From CAXRBC01 sp041158045 (lineage in GTDB: Bacteria; Actinomycetota; Acidimicrobiia; Acidimicrobiales; Ilumatobacteraceae), in NCBI GenBank assembly GCA_041158045.1, contig JBEBCD010000076.1:1-12729 (forward strand): DNA of 12,729 nt. Direction: 5' to 3'. The translations under genes and the position numbers were made by a program. Numbering within the stretch: position 1 is the stretch's first letter; every line of letters begins with the position of its first letter. The notes beneath the pieces were generated by a model. That model made no database searches and was not told the origin of the DNA. It worked only from the letters and a program-made list of their open reading frames with translations. Of the stretch, positions 5,541-11,830 are shown in pieces.

Positions 5541-7186
5541 CGCGCCGGCGCGACCCACGCGGCCGCGTCCTGCGGCAGCGCGCGGTCGTCGCGCGTCGCG
5601 ACGGGGTCGTGGCTCGCGGCGAGCAGACGCCCCTCGGGGAGGCGCACGGGCGCCTCGCCCATGTTGAGTACGCACACGACGTCGCCCGCGGCGTGCGTCC
5701 GCCGCCACGCGAGCACGCCGCTCCCGTCGCCGCCGACGCCCGGCTCCCAGACGAACCCGCCCTCGAGCAGCGCCGGCGTGGCGCGCCGCACCGCGATCGC
5801 GCGGCGCGTGCGCTCGAGCGTCGAGTCGGGGTCGCCCTCCTGCGCCTCCACGCTCAGCGCGGCCCACCGTGCGGGCTGCGGGAGCCACGGCGCGACCTCG
5901 CGTGCACCGGAGAAGCCGAGGCCGAGTCCGGAGCGTCGCCACGGGAGTGGCACCCGGCATCCGTCGCGCCCGAGCGCCGCACCCGCCGTGCGGTGGAAGT
6001 GCGGGTCCTCCCGCGCCGCGTCGGGCAGGTCGATCACCTCGTCGAGCCCGAGCTCCTGCCCCTGGTACAGGTAGGTGGTGCCGGGCAGCGCGAGCATGGC
6101 GCACGTCGCGCCGAGCGAGCGGCGACGGCCCCGGGCGAGGTGCGACTCCGTCGGCACCTCGCGGTGCACGACGCGCCCGCCGTAGCGGGTGGGGGCGCGG
6201 CGCACGTCGTGGTTCTCCGTCACCCACGTCGTCGGGGCACCCACCGTCGCATCGGCCGCGAGCGAGGCGTCCACGACGCGGCGCCACGCGTCGGCGTCCC
6301 AGTCCGCGACGAGGAGCTCGAAGTTGAACCCCGTGTGCAGCTCGTCGGGCCGCAGGTAGGCGCCGCGCTTCTCCGGCGCGTCGAGCCACGCCTCGGCGAC
6401 GAAGATCCGGGGCGGGTCGTAGGCGTCGGCGATCTCGCGCCACCGTCGGTAGATCGCGTGCACGCCCGGCTGGTCGAAGTACGGCGTGGCGCTCGCCACC
6501 GGCGCGGTACCGGGGCGGCCCGCGTCGGGGTAGCCCGGGGCCTTCACGAGGCCGTGCGCGACGTCGATGCGGAAGCCGTCGACCCCGCGGTCGAACCAGT
6601 ACCGCAGCGTCGCGTCGAACTCGGCGACGACGTCGGGATGCGACCAGTCGACGTCGGGCTGGTGCGCGTCGAAGAGGTGGAGGTACCACCAGCCGGTCGG
6701 CGCGCCGTCGGCGTCGGGGATGCGCGTCCAGGCGATGCCGCCGAAGAGCGACCGCCAGTCGTTGGGCGGCTCGTCCCCGTCGGGACCGCGACCGCGCACG
6801 CAGTGGTAGCGCCCCCACGCCGGGCTGCCGGGCGGGGAGGCCATCGCCTCGCGGAAGAAGGGGTGGTCACTGCTCGTGTGGTTGGGTACCACGTCGACGA
6901 TCACGCGGATCCCGCGGCGGTGCGCCTCCTCGACGAGACGCTCCGCATCGGCGACCGTGCCGAAGCGCGGGTCGACGTCGCGGTGGTCCGCGACGTCGTA
7001 GCCGCCGTCGCGCTGCGGTCCGCGGTAGAACGGCGACAACCAGATCGCATCGACCCCGAGTCGCGCGAGGTGGTCGAGCCGCGCGACGACGCCGTGCAGG
7101 TCGCCGACTCCGTCGCCGGACGCGTCGGCGAAGGACTTCGGGTAGATCTGGTAGATGACGGCGTGGCGCCACCACTCGGCCGTCAT
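5537..7186 (-). CDS. GH13 alpha-glucosidase / oligo-1,6-glucosidase family enzyme
   Basis: The 549-residue protein has all four GH13 conserved regions: DVVPNH (98-103), GFRIDVAHGLVK with nucleophile Asp208, FVAEAW with acid/base Glu265, and VTENHD with Asp327. The N-terminus EWWRHAVIYQIYPKSFADASGDGVGDL is the standard opening of alpha-glucosidases, oligo-1,6-glucosidases and trehalose-acting relatives, and the length fits. GLVK rather than an extended trehalose-synthase signature favours an alpha-glucosidase of the actinobacterial GH13 group that hydrolyses maltose, short malto- or isomalto-oligosaccharides, or sucrose. No signal peptide is present, so it acts in the cytoplasm on imported sugars. 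It is 43 bases downstream of a tiny membrane gene with only a weak ribosome binding site, so it is probably the last gene of that operon. No sugar transporter or LacI-type regulator is in the window. Confidence 0.94.
   Translation of the reverse strand: MTAEWWRHAVIYQIYPKSFADASGDGVGDLHGVVARLDHLARLGVDAIWLSPFYRGPQRDGGYDVADHRDVDPRFGTVADAERLVEEAHRRGIRVIVDVVPNHTSSDHPFFREAMASPPGSPAWGRYHCVRGRGPDGDEPPNDWRSLFGGIAWTRIPDADGAPTGWWYLHLFDAHQPDVDWSHPDVVAEFDATLRYWFDRGVDGFRIDVAHGLVKAPGYPDAGRPGTAPVASATPYFDQPGVHAIYRRWREIADAYDPPRIFVAEAWLDAPEKRGAYLRPDELHTGFNFELLVADWDADAWRRVVDASLAADATVGAPTTWVTENHDVRRAPTRYGGRVVHREVPTESHLARGRRRSLGATCAMLALPGTTYLYQGQELGLDEVIDLPDAAREDPHFHRTAGAALGRDGCRVPLPWRRSGLGLGFSGAREVAPWLPQPARWAALSVEAQEGDPDSTLERTRRAIAVRRATPALLEGGFVWEPGVGGDGSGVLAWRRTHAAGDVVCVLNMGEAPVRLPEGRLLAASHDPVATRDDRALPQDAAAWVAPAR
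5541..5552. terminator. 12-base palindrome at convergent stops (weak terminator candidate)
   Basis: CGCGCCGGCGCG is a perfect palindrome immediately after the esterase stop and inside the last codons of the GH13 gene. The possible stem is short (about 4 bp with a 4-base loop) and there is no T-run, so a termination role for the plus-strand gene is only a suggestion. Confidence 0.25.
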
Positions 7187-7229
7187 GGATCGACCCGCCG
7201 CCGCGCCCGCCGCGAGGGGCGCCGGGGCG

Positions 7230-7367
7230 TCAGTTGCCCGAGGTGCCCGGTCGGTAGTTCTCGCGGTCGGCGATCTCGCGGACCGCGGTGAGGCCGTAGA
7301 CGAACGCCCCGGTCAGCACGATGAAGAAGATCACGCAGCCAAACCCGAAGAGCGCACCCTGCGACAC
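7230..7367 (-). CDS. Tiny single-pass membrane protein (45 aa)
   Basis: Reading from a GTG at 7367 gives a 45-residue protein: a short polar N-terminus, one strongly hydrophobic segment (about 6-27, FGFGCVIFFIVLTGAFVYGL) and a charged tail VREIADRENYRPGTSGN. The start lies 11 bases after the TGA of the preceding tiny gene, with GGGG six bases before it. A longer open frame runs upstream of this GTG, but its residues are Arg/Pro-rich shadow sequence. I recognise no family. The clear transmembrane segment, tight spacing and polar tail make it a believable gene; the role is unknown, possibly accessory to an envelope complex. Confidence 0.6.
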   Translation of the reverse strand: MSQGALFGFGCVIFFIVLTGAFVYGLTAVREIADRENYRPGTSGN

Positions 7368-7378
7368 GGCTCGCCCCG

Positions 7379-7558
7379 TCAGCTCCGGCGCGGACCCGAG
7401 GCGACGAGGAACGCCCCGAGCGAGAGGATCGACGGCACCCACACGCCGACGAAGATGCCGTCCATCTTGTCGCTCTGGAAGTACAGCCACACGCTGAGCA
7501 CGAGGCTCGCGCCGGCCGCGAGGAGGGTGGTGATGCGCAGGACGGTCGTTGGCTTCAT
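7379..7558 (-). CDS. Small two-helix membrane protein (59 aa)
   Basis: The ATG at 7558 gives 59 residues with two predicted transmembrane segments, about 7-27 (LRITTLLAAGASLVLSVWLYF) and 35-53 (IFVGVWVPSILSLGAFLVA), joined by a short acidic/basic loop QSDKMDG and ending SGPRRS. No family is recognised. The start overlaps the stop of the short-chain dehydrogenase as ATGA, which implies translational coupling, and a TAGGCT box 7 bases upstream could also allow independent leaderless expression. It probably forms a unit with the 45-residue membrane gene that follows after 11 bases. Confidence 0.7.
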   Translation of the reverse strand: MKPTTVLRITTLLAAGASLVLSVWLYFQSDKMDGIFVGVWVPSILSLGAFLVASGPRRS

Positions 7559-8385
7559 GTGCGCGAGCCTAGGCGTCGCGTCAGCCGCCGCCACGTCATC
7601 TGCACGGGCCCCGATGCGAGGAAGGGGCGCGCGGCGCGGTACGCGAGGCCCGTCACGACGACGGTGCGCCCGCGCGCCAGTCCGCGCATCGCGGCGTCCG
7701 CGACGTCCTCGGGATCGCACCACAGCCACCCGGGCACCCGCCGGCGCAGGTGCCCGAGGCCCGCGGCCTCGTGGATCCCGGTGCGCACGTACCCGGGACA
7801 CACGGCGCAGACCCGCACGCCCCGCGGCCCCACCTCGAGCGCGAGGCTCCGCGCGTAGTGCACCGCGTAGGCCTTGGCCGCCGCGTAGAGCGCCGACTTG
7901 CGCATCGGGGCGAAGGCCGCGATGGACGCCACGATCACGACGTCGCCGCTCCCCCGGGCGACCATCGCGGGCACGGCGGCCTCGCAGGTGCGCGACACGC
8001 CGGTCGCGAGCAGCACCGCGAGGCGCTCCTGGGCGGCCGTCGGGGTCGTGCCGACGGCGGCCGCGAGCGTGATGCCCGCATTGAGCACCAGCACGTCGGC
8101 GTCGCGCGCGGCGTCCGCGAGCGCCGTGAGGCCCGCCTCGGTCGCGAGGTCCGCGACGAGCACCTCGGCGTCGCCGCCCGCGGCGCGGATCCCCCCGGCC
8201 ACGGCCGCGAGGCGCTCGGCCCGGCGCGCCACCAGCGTGACGGCGCAGCCCTCGGCCGCGAGCCGGCGCGCGAAGGCCTCGCCGATCCCCGACGACGCGC
8301 CCGTCACGACCGCGCGGCGCGGCGCCTCAGAGCGAGACGTAGACCGCCCCGCCCGACTCGCTCGCCACGTAGCGGCGCAGCGCAC
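7555..8385 (-). CDS. Short-chain dehydrogenase/reductase (SDR, NAD(P)-binding)
   Basis: This classical SDR has the cofactor motif TGASSGIG (28-35), LNAG (101-104), catalytic Ser154, Tyr167 and Lys171 in YAAAK, and CPGYVRT (196-202). The LVARRAERL segment after beta-2 suggests NADP preference. The closest general pattern is the DltE/YqjQ-like SDRs that reduce ketones or acyl chains; the substrate is unknown. The start is uncertain: the only RTG in frame before the first strand is the GTG at 8385, which overlaps the upstream Rieske gene by 59 bases and adds a basic tail of about 22 residues whose codons are also Rieske coding sequence. A GTG further in (VTGASSG) would remove beta-1. No ribosome binding site is obvious at 8385. 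The C-terminus overlaps the next ATG. Confidence 0.86.
   Translation of the reverse strand: MRCAATWRASRAGRSTSRSEAPRRAVVTGASSGIGEAFARRLAAEGCAVTLVARRAERLAAVAGGIRAAGGDAEVLVADLATEAGLTALADAARDADVLVLNAGITLAAAVGTTPTAAQERLAVLLATGVSRTCEAAVPAMVARGSGDVVIVASIAAFAPMRKSALYAAAKAYAVHYARSLALEVGPRGVRVCAVCPGYVRTGIHEAAGLGHLRRRVPGWLWCDPEDVADAAMRGLARGRTVVVTGLAYRAARPFLASGPVQMTWRRLTRRLGSRT
7566..7571 (-). promoter_or_regulatory. Putative internal -10 box TAGGCT before the gene at 7558
   Basis: TAGGCT on the minus strand, 7 bases before the ATG at 7558, fits the leaderless spacing seen at several other starts here. It lies inside SDR coding sequence, so it may be coincidental; the ATGA overlap already explains translation of the downstream gene. 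Confidence 0.35.
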
Positions 8386-8893
8386 TCGTCGCCGGCCCCG
8401 TCACGACCTCGCCCGTCTCCGCGGCGAACACCGAGCCGTGGTAGTCGCAGTACCAGCGGCCCGACTGCACCTCGAGCTGGTACCCCTGGTGGGTGCACCT
8501 CGGCTCGAACGCCACGACGCCCGTCGCGGTGCGGGTGAAGCCGACGTACCGCTTCGCGCCGTCCGTACCCGTCACGACCACGATGCGCGGCGTCCCGGCG
8601 ACGAGCTCCGACGACGACATCGCACGCACCGGTGTGGTCGACCGGGGCGCGGCGCCGGCCGACCCCGCGCCGCCCGCTCCCTTGCCGCCCTTCGCGCGCA
8701 CCCACACGAGCGCGCCGTCGCGCTCGGTGCAGGTGAAGGTCCGCGCGCCGACCGTGCGGCTGCGCCCCGCCTTCTTGCACGGATCGCCCGCGACGATCGC
8801 CGGTCGCGCGATCGCGGGCGCCGGCCCGACGAGGAACGCCGCGATCCCCGCGCCGACGAGGCGCAGCACCCGGCGTCGCGAGCTGGCGGCCAC
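8327..8893 (-). CDS. Tat-exported Rieske [2Fe-2S] domain protein
   Basis: The 188-residue protein opens SSRRRVLRLVGAGIAAFLVG, a twin-arginine signal, consistent with export of a folded iron-sulfur protein. A small module at about 36-68 has Cys39 and Cys55 (PCKKAG...TFTC...LVWV), a Cys/Gly/Lys pattern I associate with exported Acidimicrobiia proteins. A Gly/Ala/Ser linker leads to a Rieske domain (about 90-188) with CTHQG (Cys133, His135) and CDYHG (Cys149, His152), the four ligands of the 2Fe-2S cluster. No catalytic oxygenase domain and no cytochrome bc partner are present, so it resembles stand-alone periplasmic Rieske proteins of unknown redox partner. GTG 8893 starts the signal and is preceded by TACCCT. 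Its stop lies within the overlapping SDR frame. Confidence 0.9.
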   Translation of the reverse strand: MAASSRRRVLRLVGAGIAAFLVGPAPAIARPAIVAGDPCKKAGRSRTVGARTFTCTERDGALVWVRAKGGKGAGGAGSAGAAPRSTTPVRAMSSSELVAGTPRIVVVTGTDGAKRYVGFTRTATGVVAFEPRCTHQGYQLEVQSGRWYCDYHGSVFAAETGEVVTGPATSALRRYVASESGGAVYVSL

Positions 8894-8899
8894 GTCCCG

Positions 8900-8905
8900 A
8901 GGGTA
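8900..8905 (-). promoter_or_regulatory. Putative leaderless -10 box TACCCT of the Rieske gene
   Basis: TACCCT on the minus strand fits TAnnnT and ends 6 bases before the GTG at 8893. It lies in the 28-base gap after the YceI stop. The gene may therefore be transcribed from its own leaderless promoter even though it follows YceI closely. There is no Shine-Dalgarno sequence in the spacer. Confidence 0.5.
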
Positions 8906-8921
8906 GGTGCGCGACGCGGGC

Positions 8922-9629
8922 TCAGGCCCGACCGAGGACGAGCAGGACCTCGAGGATCCCGCGGTCCTCGGTGCGGATGCCGGGCAGCGACGGGTCGGGG
9001 ATCCCCCAGTCGGCGAAGACGATCTCGGTCGTCGCCGACACCTCGATCGTCGACCCGGCGAGCCGTGCCCGCAGGTCGACCACGACGGGCCGCGTGGTGC
9101 CGCGCAGCGTGAGCTCCCCCGTCGCCGCGGTGGCGAGCTCGGCGCCCGCGAGCGCCGCGGACCCGATCTCGACGGGCTCGGTGAGCGCGAACGTGGCGGT
9201 CGGATGGTTGAGCACGTCCATGATCCGGTTGGCGAACTGCGAGTCGCGCTTGGCGTTGTCGCTCGCGACGGTCGTGAGGTCGACGGTGAATGCGGCGGCG
9301 CGCAGCGCGCCGCCGTCGATCGTGATCTCCCCCGTGACGCCGGAGGTCCGGCCGACCGCCGTGACGCGCTGGCCGAAGAGCACCTCGTCGACGCGGTACC
9401 CCGCGACGGACCCGGCGGCCGCGACCCAGGTGCCCGACGGGTCGGCCGGCGCGGTCGTCGTGGTCGGCGCCGCGGTCGCCCCGGGCGCGTCGGTCGGCTC
9501 GACGGCGACCGACGTCGCGGGCAGATCGAGCGCGGCGGGTGCCTCGTCGCGCACGACGTTGATGTAGATCCACGGACCGACGACGAGGGCCGCCGCGACC
9601 GCCACCGCGCCGAGCGCCACGCGCCGCAT
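8922..9629 (-). CDS. YceI family protein, membrane-anchored
   Basis: The 235-residue protein has an N-terminal hydrophobic segment (about 4-25) followed by charged residues, likely an uncleaved anchor or signal, then a Thr/Pro/Ala linker (about 45-66). The YceI lipocalin-like barrel spans about 68-235, with the characteristic SDNAKRDSQFANRIMDVLNHPTATF region (123-147), GELTLRGTTRPV (171-182) and FADWGIPDPSLPGI (205-218). YceI proteins bind long polyisoprenoids or similar hydrophobic molecules in the periplasm or envelope and are often linked to redox or acid stress. The ATG at 9629 is preferred over the GTG at 9632 directly before it, because a TATGGT box lies exactly 6 bases from the ATG. 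It is followed after 28 bases by the exported Rieske gene, also an envelope protein. Confidence 0.92.
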   Translation of the reverse strand: MRRVALGAVAVAAALVVGPWIYINVVRDEAPAALDLPATSVAVEPTDAPGATAAPTTTTAPADPSGTWVAAAGSVAGYRVDEVLFGQRVTAVGRTSGVTGEITIDGGALRAAAFTVDLTTVASDNAKRDSQFANRIMDVLNHPTATFALTEPVEIGSAALAGAELATAATGELTLRGTTRPVVVDLRARLAGSTIEVSATTEIVFADWGIPDPSLPGIRTEDRGILEVLLVLGRA

Positions 9630-9635
9630 CACGCC

Positions 9636-9641
9636 ACCATA
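9636..9641 (-). promoter_or_regulatory. Putative leaderless -10 box TATGGT of the YceI gene
   Basis: TATGGT on the minus strand is the best match to TATAAT among the boxes in this window. It lies 6 bases before ATG 9629, just after the oxygenase stop at 9648. No ribosome binding site is visible. The position supports a new transcription unit starting at YceI. Confidence 0.55.
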
Positions 9642-9647
9642 GGGGGG

Positions 9648-10514
9648 TCAGTCGAGCAGCGCGTCGCTGCGCACGCGGCGACGCTCGGCCTCCTCGTGCA
9701 CGGGCAGGACGCGGCCGAAGAGCTGGCGGGTGCGCTCGAGCCGCCCGATGACGCCGGGCTCCGCCGTGTACGCGAAGATCGCCGCGTAGCGGGGGCGGGA
9801 GTGCGCGGGCACGCGGGTGACGCGATGGAGCGAGTGGCGTCCGCGGAAGATCTGCAGGTCGCCGGCACGCAGGTCGAGCGTCTTCACCCCGGCTCGGTCG
9901 CCCTCCAGGACCCGCTGGATCCGCTCGAAGGACTCGTCGTCCGGCGTGCGCGTCGCGGGTACGTACTCGAACCGGCCGCCCTCGTCGGCCTCCTCGATGA
10001 GTGCGGTGACGGCGAACTCGTTGGTGTCGAAGTGCCACGCGAACTGCTGGCCGGGGTCGAGGACGTTGGCCGTGAGGCCCGCCAGCGGGTCGGCGTAGCA
10101 GTGGACCTCCTCGGTCTCGAGGCACTCGCGCAGGAGGCGCGTGAGGTCCTCGCTGCGGAAGATCGCGTCGATGGCGAGCGAGGAGTCCCAGGCGTCGCCG
10201 GGCACGAAGCCACTGGAGCGCTCGGTGAAGGTGTTGACGGGGTGGCGCGCGGGGTACGCGGGGTCCGGGGTCGTGTGGAAGTACGGGTTCATCGACGAGG
10301 TGGAGAAGTGCGCGAGGTGCACCCGCGCGCGGATCTCGGCCGCGATCGTCGCCACCGCGGTCGGGCGCAGCAGGTCGGGGATGACCGCGCACCCGTCCTC
10401 GGCGAGCTGCGCCCGCGCACCCGCGACGACCTCGCGGTAGCGGGGGCTCGTCGGGTCGTCGAGCGGGTAGCGCCCGTAGTCGAGGAGGTCGTCGATCCGC
10501 AGCGCGCGCGTCAC
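9648..10514 (-). CDS. Fe(II)/2-oxoglutarate-dependent oxygenase (BesD/ArpA-like candidate)
   Basis: This 288-residue soluble protein carries a double-stranded beta-helix metal site: WHFDTNEF gives His161 and Asp163, and GRHSLHRVT gives the distal His230 (or His227), with SRPR (239-242) a plausible 2-oxoglutarate Arg. The H-to-H spacing of about 66-69 and the motifs DLQIFRGRHSLHRV and AIFAY resemble my memory of the family that includes amino-acid halogenases such as BesD and related hydroxylases. Here the second ligand is Asp, not the Gly of halogenases, so hydroxylation is expected. An amino acid or similar small molecule is the likely substrate, but this is inferred. GTG 10514 has AAGGGG 6 bases upstream, overlapping the stop of the beta-hydroxyacid dehydrogenase, so the two form an operon. 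Confidence 0.76.
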   Translation of the reverse strand: MTRALRIDDLLDYGRYPLDDPTSPRYREVVAGARAQLAEDGCAVIPDLLRPTAVATIAAEIRARVHLAHFSTSSMNPYFHTTPDPAYPARHPVNTFTERSSGFVPGDAWDSSLAIDAIFRSEDLTRLLRECLETEEVHCYADPLAGLTANVLDPGQQFAWHFDTNEFAVTALIEEADEGGRFEYVPATRTPDDESFERIQRVLEGDRAGVKTLDLRAGDLQIFRGRHSLHRVTRVPAHSRPRYAAIFAYTAEPGVIGRLERTRQLFGRVLPVHEEAERRRVRSDALLD

Positions 10515-10524
10515 GACGGGCCCC

Positions 10525-11454
10525 TTACCGCTCCCACGGCGGGGGCCAGTCCCCCGGGAGGCGCATCGAGAGACCCGCGTCGTCCTCGATCCGCTTCACC
10601 ACGTGGAGCTCGGCCGCGTCGGGCCCGTACCGCGCGACCGCCGTCGCGAAGGCGCGCGTCGCCGCGTCGGTCATCGGCAGCTCGGCACCGACGCGCGCGG
10701 CGAGCTCGCCGATGAGGCCGAGGTCCTTGGCGCAGAGCCCGAGGGTGAACGACGGGTCGTAGTGCCCGGCGAACACGGAGGGGGCGTCGTGGCGCGCGAC
10801 GAAGCTGTCGCCGACGCTCGCGAGGATCGCACGCCACAGGGTGCCGAGCTCCACACCGTGTGCGATGCCGACCGCGAAGCCCTCGCCGATCGCGGCGGCG
10901 CCGACGAACCACAGCTGGTTGGTGACGAGCTTGACCACGGTGCCCGTGCCGCGAAGCCCGCAGTGGATCACCGTGCCGAGGTGCGAGAGCACGGGCGTCA
11001 CGCGCGCGACCTGGGGCGCCTCCCCGCCGACGAAGAGCGTGAGCCGGCCGTTGCGGGCACCGTCCACCGCACCGGTCACCGGCGAGTCGAGCACCCCGAC
11101 GCCGCGGGGCGCCGCGGCCGCGAGCGCCTCGAGGAGCGACGGCCGATTGGTCGTGAGGTCCACCCACAGCGCGCCGTCGCGCATGGCCGCGAGCGCGCCC
11201 GACGGGCCGGCCATGACGGCCTCCACGTGCTCGGGCTTCGGCAGGGAGGTGAGCAGCAGGTCGGCCGACGCGGCGCACGCCGCCGCGGACTCGGCGCGCC
11301 GCGCGCCGCGCGCGACCGCGCGACCGAGCGCCGCGTCGTCCACGTCGAAGGCGTGCACCTCGAGCCCCGCGTCGGCGAGGCGGCCGCACATCGGCCCGCC
11401 CATGTTGCCCAGTCCGACGAATCCGATGCGCGGCGACGTCGTCACGCTCCCCAT
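10525..11454 (-). CDS. NAD(P)-dependent beta-hydroxyacid dehydrogenase (3-hydroxyisobutyrate dehydrogenase family)
   Basis: The 309-residue protein has the Rossmann motif GFVGLGNMGGPM (11-22), the substrate-binding signature DSPVTGAVDGARNG (123-136), and the catalytic Lys175 with Asn179 in GTGTVVKLVTNQ, followed by the all-helical domain with CAKDLGL (241-247). It fits the family of 3-hydroxyisobutyrate, tartronate-semialdehyde and glyoxylate/succinic-semialdehyde reductases; D38 after beta-2 (AFDVDD) suggests NAD preference. The precise substrate is unclear. ATG 11454 is chosen because GGGG lies about 7 bases upstream and the Rossmann strand begins nine residues later; a GTG three codons in is an alternative. 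It is the first gene of a two-gene operon with the 2-oxoglutarate oxygenase, suggesting oxidation of a hydroxylated product or reduction of a related semialdehyde. Confidence 0.9.
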   Translation of the reverse strand: MGSVTTSPRIGFVGLGNMGGPMCGRLADAGLEVHAFDVDDAALGRAVARGARRAESAAACAASADLLLTSLPKPEHVEAVMAGPSGALAAMRDGALWVDLTTNRPSLLEALAAAAPRGVGVLDSPVTGAVDGARNGRLTLFVGGEAPQVARVTPVLSHLGTVIHCGLRGTGTVVKLVTNQLWFVGAAAIGEGFAVGIAHGVELGTLWRAILASVGDSFVARHDAPSVFAGHYDPSFTLGLCAKDLGLIGELAARVGAELPMTDAATRAFATAVARYGPDAAELHVVKRIEDDAGLSMRLPGDWPPPWER

Positions 11455-11490
11455 CGTGACACCCCGCGGCACGGTCGGCCAAGGGCGCGC

Positions 11491-11500
11491 ACCGTAGGGT
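11491..11500. promoter_or_regulatory. Overlapping divergent -10 boxes (TAGGGT forward, TACGGT reverse)
   Basis: The ten bases ACCGTAGGGT hold a forward TAGGGT (11495-11500), 6 bases before GTG 11507, and a reverse TACGGT (11496-11491). The forward box fits leaderless start of the two-helix membrane gene. The reverse box would give the dehydrogenase a leader of about 30 bases that includes its GGGG. Shared -10 sequence would make the two promoters mutually exclusive. No -35 sequence is obvious on either side. Confidence 0.45.
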
Positions 11501-11506
11501 GGGACG

Positions 11507-11764
11507 GTGCCCGCCGAGTCGACCGTGGCGCGCGCCGCGCGCGAGTCGCGGCGCCTCGCGATCCTCAACCGGGTGGTCCTCGCGGCGGCCCTCGCCGTCT
11601 ACGTACCGCTCGTGACGTTCACGGCGGTCAACCGCTTCCCGGTGCCCGCGATCTTCGCGACGTGCGTGATGCTCGCGGAGCTGCTCGTGTTCCAGTTCGT
11701 GCGCACGCAGCAGGCGCACTTCGCGCTGCGCCGCGACGCGGCCGGGGGTGACCGGGCCAGCTGA
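11507..11764 (+). CDS. Small two-helix membrane protein (85 aa)
   Basis: The protein starts at GTG 11507 with a basic amphipathic segment (about 1-20), followed by two transmembrane helices, roughly 21-43 (LNRVVLAAALAVYVPLVTFTAV) and 47-66 (VPAIFATCVMLAELLVFQFV), and a basic tail RTQQAHFALRRDAAGGDRAS. I do not recognise a family. The start is supported by TAGGGT exactly 6 bases upstream and by the lack of any longer sensible start. It diverges from the dehydrogenase operon and converges on tRNA-Cys. Possibly an integral membrane subunit or regulator; the function is unknown. Confidence 0.75.
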   Translation: MPAESTVARAARESRRLAILNRVVLAAALAVYVPLVTFTAVNRFPVPAIFATCVMLAELLVFQFVRTQQAHFALRRDAAGGDRAS

Positions 11765-11797
11765 TCGCGCGCCCCGCGCCGACGAGGATGACGCATC

Positions 11798-11825
11798 GCG
11801 CTCGACACCACGTGGTACCGAGCGC
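11798..11825. terminator. Inverted repeat downstream of tRNA-Cys, probable terminator
   Basis: Arms GCGCTCGACACCA (11798-11810) and TGGTACCGAGCGC (11813-11825) pair with 2 mismatches around a CG centre; the core ACCACGTGGT is a perfect palindrome. The hairpin starts 5 bases past the encoded CCA end of the minus-strand tRNA and lies between it and the convergent membrane gene. No T-run is present. A terminator or end-processing role is inferred; the core could also be a protein-binding palindrome. Confidence 0.5.
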
Positions 11826-11830
11826 GCTCC

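Noticed and set aside
4614..6818. Very long minus-strand open frame across the esterase and GH13 genes
   Set aside because: Its translation is Arg-rich with no domain; it arises from high GC, which removes stop codons from shadow frames.
5030..7291. Long plus-strand open frame opposite the GH13 gene
   Set aside because: It is low-complexity Arg/Val/Gly translation; the opposite strand has all four GH13 catalytic regions.
8572..10392. Long minus-strand open frame across Rieske, YceI and oxygenase
   Set aside because: It is a shadow frame; three other frames there encode recognisable families with complete active sites.
9648..10514. Calling the oxygenase a halogenase
   Set aside because: Halogenases of this fold have Gly or Ala in place of the acidic metal ligand; here HFD retains Asp163.
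11807..11816. ACCACGTGGT as a specific transcription-factor operator
   Set aside because: It is the core of a larger hairpin just after the tRNA, so a terminator explains it better; there is no regulator nearby.
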